Assembly (NCBI RefSeq): GCF_001431295.2
Contig: NZ_LKAJ02000001.1
Location: forward strand, 248,001-312,000
Direction of reading: 5' to 3'
Source of the DNA: Candidatus Berkiella aquae
GTDB lineage: Bacteria > Pseudomonadota > Gammaproteobacteria > Berkiellales > Berkiellaceae
Length of the DNA stretch: 64,000 nucleotides
Shown here piece after piece: positions 55,179 to 62,665 of this stretch. The position numbers were made by a program, and so were the translations under genes. The notes under the pieces are model-generated. The model saw only the letters and a list, made by a program, of their open reading frames with translations. It was not told where the DNA came from and searched no databases. Position 1 is the first letter of the stretch. Each line of letters begins with the position of its first letter.

Positions 55179-55715
55179 CTAAATCTTGTCAGTCACATCA
55201 AACAAAGTGTACGACAGTGTTAAGGTATGGTACTGAGCAGGTAATGCTGGATCTACCGTAAACACTAAGCGAAATTCTTTTTCTTCTAATGGATTCAATG
55301 GTTGATGCACAAAACAGAAGCATTCAACTTTATTGACATGCTTTGCAGCTAATCCGGGGGTCACACTGGGAATCGCTTGGACGACTCTAGGTTGATTGGT
55401 TAAGTTTTTGACACGATACGATGTCGTCACGTATTCACCGGGGTGAAGCGTTACTTTTCTATCTTTGCCGGAAAACTCGCCCGGTGGCATCGCGTGATTG
55501 AGGGTTGTTAGAAGTTCAACCGTCACCGTGCGAGACTTATCCACTTTACCCACAGGGGCTTGTGCTGTTGGTGCTGTTTTGCCATTTAAACCGGTAACTT
55601 TACAAAATACATTGTAAAGAGGCACTAATGCAAAACAAAACAGAAACATGCCGGCAACAATGGCCAGCATGATAAGAAGCTGTTTTTTTAAACGAGGATT
55701 CGCTGTCTCGCTCAT
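55179..55715 (-). CDS. ctaG: Cytochrome oxidase assembly protein CtaG/Cox11
   Basis: 178 residues. One membrane helix (~12-32) is followed by an immunoglobulin-like periplasmic domain with the copper motif VECFCFVHQPL (CFCF, ~108). It inserts copper into the CuB site of subunit I. Its ATG overlaps the coxA stop by 4 bases. Confidence 0.96.
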   Translation of the reverse strand: MSETANPRLKKQLLIMLAIVAGMFLFCFALVPLYNVFCKVTGLNGKTAPTAQAPVGKVDKSRTVTVELLTTLNHAMPPGEFSGKDRKVTLHPGEYVTTSYRVKNLTNQPRVVQAIPSVTPGLAAKHVNKVECFCFVHQPLNPLEEKEFRLVFTVDPALPAQYHTLTLSYTLFDVTDKI

Positions 55716-57313
55716 TTAATCTCCGGAGGTGTTGAGAAGGTATGGTAAGGAGGAGGCGAAGGTAAAGTCCATTCTAAACCATGTGCATTTTCCCAAACTT
55801 GAGCTGATGCTTTTTCTCCGCCGCGAATGGTTTTAATAACGATATAAAGGAATAACAATTGGCTAGCACCAAATACAAAGGCACCAATGCTGACAATTTG
55901 ATTAAAGTCAGCAAATTGCAATGCATAATCTGGAATTCGGCGAGGCATACCCGCTAAACCTAAGAAATGCATCGGGAAGAAAGTCACGTTAATAGAGATA
56001 AACGAAAGCCAAAAATGGGTTTTCCCGAGCGTTTCGTTGTAATAATGGCCGGTCCATTTAGGTAACCAATAATAGGCAGCAGCCATAATAGAGAAGACGG
56101 CGCCAGGTACAAGTACATAATGGAAGTGAGCAACCACAAAGTAGGTATCTTGATATTGGAAGTCAGCCGGAGTAATAGAGAGCATCAATCCGGAAAAACC
56201 ACCACAGGTAAATAAGAAAATAAACGCCAGCGTAAATAACATGGGGGTTTCAAAGGACATTGCTCCTTTAAACATGGTAGCAACCCAGTTGAAAACTTTT
56301 ACGCCGGTTGGGACAGCAATCAACATGGTGGTGTACATAAAGAACAACTCACCTGCTAAGGGCATGCCTGTGGTAAACATATGGTGTGCCCATACGATGA
56401 AGGATAAAAACGCAATCGCACAGGTCGCGTAAACCATCGATGCGTAACCAAATAAATGCTTACGAGTAAAGGTTGGTAGGATTTGTGAGATGATGCCAAA
56501 AGCCGGCAAAATCATAATATAAACTTCAGGGTGACCAAAGAACCAGAAAACATGCTGGAACATCACGGGATCGCCACCACCTGCAGCATTAAAGAAGCTG
56601 GTACCAAAGTGGCGGTCTGTTAATAACATGGTGACGCAACCTGCCAAAACGGGCATTACCGCAATTAACAAGAAAGCAGTGATAAGCCAAGTCCAGACGA
56701 ATATAGGCATTTTCATCAAAGTCATGCCAGGTGCACGTAAGTTTAGAATCGTCGCAACGACGTTAATAGCACCCAGAATGGACGACATTCCCATCATATG
56801 AATCGAAAAGATGAAGAAATCCGTCGAAGGTGGTCCAAATGTTGAGGAAAGCGGTGCATAGAAAGTCCAACCAAAATTAGGAGCGGAGCCTTCCATAAAT
56901 AGCGTACTAATTAAAATGGAGAAAGCAATCGGCAAAATCCAGAAGCTCCAGTTATTAAGGCGTGGTAAAGCCATATCTGGTGCGCCAATCATGACAGGGA
57001 TAAGCCAATTTGCTAAACCGACAAAAGCAGGCATCACGGCACCAAAAACCATGATAAGGCCGTGTAAAGTGGTTAGCTGATTAAAAAATTCGGGATTTAC
57101 TAATTGTTCACCGGGCCTAAAAAGCTCGGCACGAATAATCATTGCCAAGGAGCCTGCAAACAAAAACATGGCAAAGCTAAACCAAAGATACATCGCGCCA
57201 ATATCTTTATGATTCGTCGTAAATACCCAGCGTAATAATCCTTTGGCAGGACCATGATCGTGATGATCATGAGCGTGATGATCGTGCGATGTAACAGTAT
57301 TAGATACACTCAT
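55712..57313 (-). CDS. coxA: Cytochrome c oxidase subunit I (aa3 type)
   Basis: 533 residues, twelve membrane helices. Heme-copper ligands are visible: FWFFGHPEVYIMILP with the CuB His and cross-linked Tyr (~254), AHHMFTTG (~309) and VVAHFHYVLVPGAVFS (~391). The N-terminus is His-rich (DHHAHDHHDHG). This is the catalytic subunit that reduces O2 and pumps protons. It follows coxB by 14 bases. Confidence 0.98.
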   Translation of the reverse strand: MSVSNTVTSHDHHAHDHHDHGPAKGLLRWVFTTNHKDIGAMYLWFSFAMFLFAGSLAMIIRAELFRPGEQLVNPEFFNQLTTLHGLIMVFGAVMPAFVGLANWLIPVMIGAPDMALPRLNNWSFWILPIAFSILISTLFMEGSAPNFGWTFYAPLSSTFGPPSTDFFIFSIHMMGMSSILGAINVVATILNLRAPGMTLMKMPIFVWTWLITAFLLIAVMPVLAGCVTMLLTDRHFGTSFFNAAGGGDPVMFQHVFWFFGHPEVYIMILPAFGIISQILPTFTRKHLFGYASMVYATCAIAFLSFIVWAHHMFTTGMPLAGELFFMYTTMLIAVPTGVKVFNWVATMFKGAMSFETPMLFTLAFIFLFTCGGFSGLMLSITPADFQYQDTYFVVAHFHYVLVPGAVFSIMAAAYYWLPKWTGHYYNETLGKTHFWLSFISINVTFFPMHFLGLAGMPRRIPDYALQFADFNQIVSIGAFVFGASQLLFLYIVIKTIRGGEKASAQVWENAHGLEWTLPSPPPYHTFSTPPEIK

Positions 57314-57327
57314 GGTTATTCCCTAAA

Positions 57328-58557
57328 TTAAGACTTTTTCTGTATTGCTTCGCGTACTTTGGCGACATCACTTGGTTGTACGATATCTCCGGTATTGTTA
57401 CCCCATGAATTACGTTCGTAAGTGACAATGGCGGCAATATCAAAATCGCTTTTTTGTGTACCAAATGGGGGCATTGCATTCTTGCCTTGAATAATTTGAC
57501 GAATTTGTTCAGTAATATGCTCTTTCTCTGTCACAATTTTACTGCCAACTAAAGAAGGAAAAGTCGGTGGCATGCCTTCACCGGAGGCTTTATGACACAT
57601 TGCGCAGATGCCGTTGTACTGTTCTTCACCATGTGCCATTAACTCTTCTTTGGAGTAATGTTTATTTTCAGCAGGCACAGCAGCGGCAGGTTCAGAAGAA
57701 GGTGCTCCTTGTTCTGCTGCCTTATCGGTAGGAGCGGGAGCAGGCGCGGGCGCGGGTTCTGCTGCTTTGGCATTGGCTGCTTTTTGTTCTGCGAGCCAAG
57801 CTTGATATTCTGCTAGCGGTTTTGCTTCAACAACAATCGGCATAAAGCCATGTTTTACACCACAAAGCTCAGCACATTGGCCGCGATAAGTGCCTGGTTT
57901 ATCGGCATCGATTAACGTCCAAACTTCATTGGTGAAACCTGGGATAGCATCTTTTTTGACGCCTAATGCAGGCACCCACCAAGAATGGATAACATCTTTT
58001 GCTGTCATGATAAAACGAATTTTTTTACCAACAGGAACGACTAAAGGCTTATCGACTTCTAATAGATAGTGCGGGTTTTTAGGCGCAAGATTATTAAGCT
58101 CATCTTCTGGCGTTGAAGACATACTCAGAAAGTTGATCCCTTCATCGATATAATCATATTGCCAGTACCAGCGATGTCCTGTGACAAGAATGGTGACTTC
58201 CGCTTTGCTGGTATCGTCCATTGCAATCAGAACACGGGTTGCAGGAACGGCCATGACAATTAAGATCACAAAAGGAATAATGGTCCAGATGATCTCAACC
58301 GTTGTGCTTTCATGAAAATCCGCTGGTTTATGTCCATTGGCTTTACGGTGACGAATAATCGCATAGATCATCAACCCGTAAACCAAGATACCAATAGCAA
58401 CGCATACCCATAGAATGAGCATATGTAGGTTGTAGATATCTTGACTGGTTGGCGAAGCGCCACGTGTCATGTTTAAGGTATAATCTGCCCAGGCATTGCT
58501 ACAAAAGAATGCACTGAAGGCGAGGGTAAGACGCGACAAAACAGGCCATGAAGGCAT
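57328..58557 (-). CDS. coxB: Cytochrome c oxidase subunit II with fused cytochrome c domain
   Basis: 409 residues from ATG 58557, preceded by GGAGAG; an ATG at 58572 overlaps that site. A signal peptide (~1-24) and two membrane helices (~45-65, 90-110) precede the CuA cupredoxin domain with GQCAELCGVKHGFMP (~221). An Ala/Pro/Glu linker (~265-300) leads to a C-terminal cytochrome c domain with CAMCHK (~319) and the Met ligand in KNAMPPFG. It accepts electrons from cytochrome c. First gene of the oxidase operon. Confidence 0.97.
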   Translation of the reverse strand: MPSWPVLSRLTLAFSAFFCSNAWADYTLNMTRGASPTSQDIYNLHMLILWVCVAIGILVYGLMIYAIIRHRKANGHKPADFHESTTVEIIWTIIPFVILIVMAVPATRVLIAMDDTSKAEVTILVTGHRWYWQYDYIDEGINFLSMSSTPEDELNNLAPKNPHYLLEVDKPLVVPVGKKIRFIMTAKDVIHSWWVPALGVKKDAIPGFTNEVWTLIDADKPGTYRGQCAELCGVKHGFMPIVVEAKPLAEYQAWLAEQKAANAKAAEPAPAPAPAPTDKAAEQGAPSSEPAAAVPAENKHYSKEELMAHGEEQYNGICAMCHKASGEGMPPTFPSLVGSKIVTEKEHITEQIRQIIQGKNAMPPFGTQKSDFDIAAIVTYERNSWGNNTGDIVQPSDVAKVREAIQKKS

Positions 58558-58602
58558 GCCAGAACTCTCCATAAATTACCGAATTAGTTAGTTTTTTAAA
58601 AC

Positions 58603-58634
58603 AAAAAATGCAAGTAAGCACCCCTTGCTACTTG
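58603..58634 (-). terminator. Terminator/attenuator between apaH and coxB
   Basis: On the minus strand CAAGTAGCA pairs with TGCTTACTTG (one bulge) across 58611-58634, followed by a T-rich tract (complement of the A-run 58603-58608). It can end apaG-apaH transcription or act as an attenuator in the coxB leader, because it lies 45 bases before the coxB start. Confidence 0.7.
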
Positions 58635-58782
58635 TGACGTCATCTAGCTTGATGGTTAGTCTGATTCATTGTTTCTTAAGGCTGGGCGTACTTTACCTTG
58701 GTTTTTAAAAGAGTGGAATACTTGATGTGTTTACACGGCTATTTGACGACAAAATGAGTAATTTTTTTAACTCTTAAATATG

Positions 58783-59595
58783 TCATTTAGGATGGCACGT
58801 GACCTGGAAGCGTTGCTCTGTTTCTAGACACATTGCAGTAAGGGCATTACCCCAAACACATCCGGTATCTAAAGCATAGGCTCCTTGCGTTTCAGTTTTT
58901 CCTTGCAATGCTGCCCAGTGACCGAAGATTAATTTATCTTGAGCTGTTTTGCGGGTAGGAATTGAAAACCAAGGAAGGTAACGAGCTTCATGTGTTTTTT
59001 CACTTTTATTACTGAGATCTAGCGTTCCATTCAGATCACAAAAGCGCATCCGAGTGAAAGCATTGACAATAAATCGAAAGCGATCCCAGCCGGTTAGCTT
59101 GGGATCCCAAAGGTTAGGATGGTTGCCAAACATAGCATGGAGCGCTTCAAAGGAATGTGGACCTTGCAGGATGGTTTGCGCCTCTTCAGCGAGTGCTTGT
59201 GCCTGCGCAAGACTCCAGTGTGGGTAGATCCCTGCATGGCAGAGTGCAAATTGTAATTGTGGATCGTAATGCATTAAGGGTCTGTTTATAAGCCAATTAA
59301 CTAATAGTTCTTGATCGGGCGCATGTAAGATCTCTTCATAAGTATCACCATGCTGGGGCAAGATAGCGCCAACGGATGCCGCTAATAGGGTAAGGTCGTG
59401 GTTACCAAGCACACAAATAGTATTCTCAGGTAATTCACTAATAAAACGCAAGGTGCGTAAAGACTCTGGGCCACGGTTAATCAGATCACCCGTGAACCAT
59501 AAGGTGTCTCGGGTGCGATCATAATCAATCACTTCTAAGAGGGCTTCTAGCTGTGAAAAGCACCCCTGGACATCGCCAATAGCATAGGTCGACAT
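58783..59595 (-). CDS. apaH: Symmetrical bis(5'-nucleosyl)-tetraphosphatase ApaH
   Basis: 270 residues, metallophosphatase fold with GDVQGC (~7), WFTGDLINRGPESL (~33), VLGNHDLTLL (~62) and CHAGIYPHW (~118). It hydrolyses Ap4A to two ADP and can remove Np4A RNA caps. Its ATG overlaps the apaG stop by one base, giving an apaG-apaH operon in the standard order. Confidence 0.96.
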   Translation of the reverse strand: MSTYAIGDVQGCFSQLEALLEVIDYDRTRDTLWFTGDLINRGPESLRTLRFISELPENTICVLGNHDLTLLAASVGAILPQHGDTYEEILHAPDQELLVNWLINRPLMHYDPQLQFALCHAGIYPHWSLAQAQALAEEAQTILQGPHSFEALHAMFGNHPNLWDPKLTGWDRFRFIVNAFTRMRFCDLNGTLDLSNKSEKTHEARYLPWFSIPTRKTAQDKLIFGHWAALQGKTETQGAYALDTGCVWGNALTAMCLETEQRFQVTCHPK

Positions 59596-59972
59596 TAGTT
59601 GACCAGCTCTGGCACGGCTAAGCGAAAAGGAGGGATAATCGCATCATAATAAGTGCCATTGGGGCAGACCATTTGATAGGTGCCATGCATGCTACCTACG
59701 GGGGTTTTGAGAATCGTGCCGCTTGTATATCGAAAACTACGCCCCGGCTGAATTAAGGGTTGTTCCCCAACCACGCCTTCACCTTTGACTTCTTGAACCT
59801 GACCATTAGCATCTGTAATAAACCAATGTCTTTTTAGTAGTTTGGCTGGCTCCTTACCGTGATTTTTAATGGTGATGGTATAGCTGAAAGCAAAACGTTT
59901 CTGATGAGGGGCAGAATGATCTCGTAAAAACTCAGTAGCGACTTCCACTCCAATCTTACTCACATGCAGCAC
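59595..59972 (-). CDS. apaG: ApaG domain protein
   Basis: 125 residues from GTG 59972, exactly the length of E. coli ApaG. AAGGA lies six bases upstream; a longer TTG start (60032) adds 20 non-homologous residues. It has the ApaG beta-sandwich pattern YTITIKNHGKEPAKLLKRHW, VKGEGVVGEQPLIQPG and FRLAVPELV. Role unclear in bacteria; linked to ApaH. Confidence 0.95.
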   Translation of the reverse strand: MLHVSKIGVEVATEFLRDHSAPHQKRFAFSYTITIKNHGKEPAKLLKRHWFITDANGQVQEVKGEGVVGEQPLIQPGRSFRYTSGTILKTPVGSMHGTYQMVCPNGTYYDAIIPPFRLAVPELVN

Positions 59973-60098
59973 AATGGATTCCTTTTGTGAAACAGTCCCA
60001 ATCAGGATACGGATTGCTGATTGGTTTTGCAACTAAGCTCATAATCAGCTTGATTAAACGACTAATCTTTCCCAAGCTTAAGACATCCCTAAATTAAC

Positions 60099-60917
60099 AT
60101 GGATGAAACCATGCCTTTTGAGTCTGTTGACAACCTAAGAATGTACTATGCGCAAGAGGGCGATTGGCACAGTAGCCAAGATACGCTATTACTGATTCAT
60201 GGGTTAGGCTCAAGTTCACAAGATTGGGAATATCAAATACCTGCTTTATCCAAGCATTTCAAAGTACTCACGTTGGATTTGCGTGGTCATGGTCAAACCG
60301 ATAAACCGAATATGCCATACAGCATTCTTGCGTTCACCCAAGATATTGTGCTGTTGCTTCAAGCGCTAAAATTAGAAACGATGCATGTTGTCGGACATTC
60401 AATGGGCGGCATGATTGCATTTCAACTTGCGCTAGATCATCCGGCTCTGGTTAAAACATTGACGATTATTAATAGCGCACCACAAGTTGCATTTCCTTCT
60501 TTTCGGACTCGATTTAATTTTTATTTGCGCACGTTAAGTGTCAAATGGTTCGGCATGAAAAAATTAAGCGCAAATCTTGCGAATGCCTTGTTTCCAAAAC
60601 CAGAACAATCTGCTTGGCGTGAGACATTCATTGAACGTTGGTGTCAGAATGATCCGCAAGCTTATTTAAATTCATTACAAGCATTTCAACATTGGGATGT
60701 GCTTGCCAGAATCCATTCACTCAATTGTCCAACCTTGATTATCACCGGCGATGAAGATTATACCCCGGTAGCATACAAGCAATTTTATAGCCAATTTATT
60801 AAGAATGTTCATCTGGTTGTTATTCAAGATTCCAGGCACTTAACGATTATTGATCAAGCGCCATCTTGTAATCAGGCCATAATCGAGTTTATTTTGAAAA
60901 ATGAGGGAACAAGATGA
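60099..60917 (+). CDS. Alpha/beta hydrolase
   Basis: 272 residues. Oxyanion region LLIHGLGSSSQDW (~31-43), nucleophile elbow GHSMGGMIAF (Ser ~102), acid in ITGDEDYTPV (Asp ~229) and His in DSRHLTIIDQ (~251). The DLRGHGQTDKP motif fits the 3-oxoadipate enol-lactonase/lipase-like branch. Substrate unknown. The HdeD-like gene overlaps its stop by 4 bases. Confidence 0.88.
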   Translation: MDETMPFESVDNLRMYYAQEGDWHSSQDTLLLIHGLGSSSQDWEYQIPALSKHFKVLTLDLRGHGQTDKPNMPYSILAFTQDIVLLLQALKLETMHVVGHSMGGMIAFQLALDHPALVKTLTIINSAPQVAFPSFRTRFNFYLRTLSVKWFGMKKLSANLANALFPKPEQSAWRETFIERWCQNDPQAYLNSLQAFQHWDVLARIHSLNCPTLIITGDEDYTPVAYKQFYSQFIKNVHLVVIQDSRHLTIIDQAPSCNQAIIEFILKNEGTR

Positions 60918-61486
60918 ATATGAATAGTATGATAAAAAGTTTTGATAAGGCAGGTTTTATCCAAAATTGGGGGTGGTTTCTGGCATGGGGGCTGATTCTT
61001 TTTTGTCTTGGATTGGCAGCCATTGGTGCTGCGATATTTACTACGCTCCTTTCAGTCATGTTTCTTGGCGGGTTATTTATCTTTGGTGGTGTGATTATTG
61101 TCATTGACAGTTTTCATTATTGGAAAGGAACGGGTAAATCGTTTTATTTGAACTTATTGATGGGCATTTTATATTTTGCATTTGGTTTAATGCTGATTAT
61201 TAACCCATTAGTTGGCGCAGCAACGCTCACACTCTTATTATCCGTTTTATTTGTATTATTGGGGATGGCTCGAATTATGTATGCTTCCTCAACACGATTT
61301 CCACAATGGGGTTGGATGTTATTTAGTGGCATTCTAACATTAGTATTAGGTATTTTAATTGTGGTAGGCTGGCCAGCATCGAGCTTATATGTCATTGGTC
61401 TGTTCATTGGTATCGATTTAGTTTTTGGTGGCTGGGCTTACATTATGGCAGCATTAATGGGCCGAATGTTGGTTAAAAAAAATTAG
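60914..61486 (+). CDS. HdeD-family membrane protein (DUF308)
   Basis: 190 residues with six membrane helices arranged as three hairpins, including LSVMFLGGLFIFGGVIIVID and LLSVLFVLLGMARIMYA, typical of HdeD/DUF308. In E. coli HdeD is an acid-resistance membrane protein. Translationally coupled to the alpha/beta hydrolase (ATGA overlap). Confidence 0.85.
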   Translation: MNMNSMIKSFDKAGFIQNWGWFLAWGLILFCLGLAAIGAAIFTTLLSVMFLGGLFIFGGVIIVIDSFHYWKGTGKSFYLNLLMGILYFAFGLMLIINPLVGAATLTLLLSVLFVLLGMARIMYASSTRFPQWGWMLFSGILTLVLGILIVVGWPASSLYVIGLFIGIDLVFGGWAYIMAALMGRMLVKKN

Positions 61487-61504
61487 TGAGAAAAACACCT
61501 TAAT

Positions 61505-61549
61505 TTGACAAAAATGGCAAGCTTTGAAAGAATCGCAGCATTTTTGTCA
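61505..61549 (+). promoter_or_regulatory. Promoter-like sequence within an 11-bp inverted repeat
   Basis: TTGACA (61505-61510) and AAGAAT (61528-61533) have a 17-base spacer. The exact inverted repeat TGACAAAAATG (61506-61516) / CATTTTTGTCA (61539-61549) overlaps the -35 and the likely start region. The AAGGAAG ribosome site begins 4 bases later. Candidate promoter plus operator or leader hairpin for the peptide cassette. Confidence 0.5.
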
Positions 61550-61565
61550 TTTAAGGAAGTTGTTC

Positions 61566-61796
61566 ATGAGAGTGTTAGAATCAAATGAAGTGGTTGAAGT
61601 TGCCGGTGGCAGTGTTCTAGGTGTTATCTGCTATGGAACCATCGGTTTTTGGGTCGGTGGCTTTCTTGGGTTTTGTGCCGGTGTATTGCCAGCGATACCC
61701 GGTGCTATTGCAGGAATGACACTGGGCGCTTATCTTGGCACCGATGGCACGCCACAAGTTATTGTGATTCGTGAAAATGGTTCTACCGTTGGGTAA
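61566..61796 (+). CDS. Double-glycine-leader peptide, microcin-like (candidate)
   Basis: 76 residues from ATG 61566 with AAGGAAG upstream; a longer start at 61524 crosses the promoter-like region. The first 15 residues MRVLESNEVVEVAGG follow the class II bacteriocin/microcin double-glycine leader pattern (compare colicin V leader MRTLTLNELDSVSGG). The predicted 61-residue mature peptide is Gly/Ala-rich and strongly hydrophobic (~16-58), with two Cys (22, 37), and ends in a polar tail. Such peptides are exported and cleaved by a C39-peptidase ABC transporter, which is not in the window. Two genes for membrane proteins follow closely. Confidence 0.65.
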   Translation: MRVLESNEVVEVAGGSVLGVICYGTIGFWVGGFLGFCAGVLPAIPGAIAGMTLGAYLGTDGTPQVIVIRENGSTVG

Positions 61797-61816
61797 TTCG
61801 TAAAAACAGGTAAATA

Positions 61817-62437
61817 ATGAAGCAATCAACCAGCGCTAAATGGACGTATGCCACCCTTACGGTACTCGATTATGTGCTGGTTAGCTGTTTTCTAATCATT
61901 GTTGTGATATTTAAATTATTGTCACTCCCTTTTCAGATGCTCAGAATGTTCATGAATGTTAAGTTTGCTTCTGAAGATAATGAAGCAATGGAAGTCAAAC
62001 TGATCAATTTGATCCGAGAATGGGTTGTTAATCATGAGAATGATTTAGCGGATGCAACCGAATCTTTTGGTGAACAAGAAAGCTACTTTGCCAAAATTAG
62101 TCCTAAAAACGAAGAAGCTGCAACCTTAGATATTGAGATTGGTTATCCCAGGTATCTGCGAGTGAGCATGAATAATTACGGTATTGAGTTCGATGAAGAT
62201 GAAATTGATCGGGGTGAACAAATACTACATGATATTCTGCTTTCTTACGAGAATGGAAAATATTATCTCAAAAAATGGTATTACAAAGGACAAATGATTG
62301 AGAAATGCTTAGTCATTGAATTAGAAAATGGCAAAACGTATACTTCTAAAGTCGATGAATTTAAACTGCTTAGAAAAGTCATTGCGAAAGTAAAAACCAA
62401 AAAATTTCTACCCATTGCCTCTCTTGAAGCATCATGA
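61817..62437 (+). CDS. Membrane-anchored protein in the GG-peptide cassette
   Basis: 206 residues, family not recognised. One or two N-terminal membrane helices (~15-42) are followed by a charged soluble domain (~50-206) with many Glu/Lys residues and no Cys motif. It starts 20 bases after the peptide gene stop and overlaps the next gene by 4 bases, so it is probably co-transcribed. A role in immunity or in processing the peptide is inferred only from position. Confidence 0.65.
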   Translation: MKQSTSAKWTYATLTVLDYVLVSCFLIIVVIFKLLSLPFQMLRMFMNVKFASEDNEAMEVKLINLIREWVVNHENDLADATESFGEQESYFAKISPKNEEAATLDIEIGYPRYLRVSMNNYGIEFDEDEIDRGEQILHDILLSYENGKYYLKKWYYKGQMIEKCLVIELENGKTYTSKVDEFKLLRKVIAKVKTKKFLPIASLEAS

Positions 62438-62664
62438 CAGGTGGCTCTAACTCCAACCGTGGGGTAGAGATCCTCAAATTATTGTGGGCTCGATTTATAA
62501 AACAGCCTTGGCAATATAAATTAATTACGCTTGCCTTATTAATCGTCGTATTCGTATGGATGGTGATCTTTTATTCTTCGTTTTTACTGTGGCATCTTTT
62601 TTCCTTTATACTCACTAAGCCGTTATTACACTTAGTTGAGTGGTACTTAAAAAAGACTGCATAA
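62434..62664 (+). CDS. Small membrane protein in the GG-peptide cassette
   Basis: 76 residues with one strong membrane segment (~30-52, LITLALLIVVFVWMVIFYSSF) and a second weaker hydrophobic stretch (~54-70). A basic start and basic end flank it. The ATG overlaps the stop of the preceding gene. Size and topology resemble bacteriocin immunity proteins, which is inference. Its stop is one base from that of the convergent ankyrin gene. Confidence 0.6.
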   Translation: MTGGSNSNRGVEILKLLWARFIKQPWQYKLITLALLIVVFVWMVIFYSSFLLWHLFSFILTKPLLHLVEWYLKKTA

Positions 62665-62665
62665 T

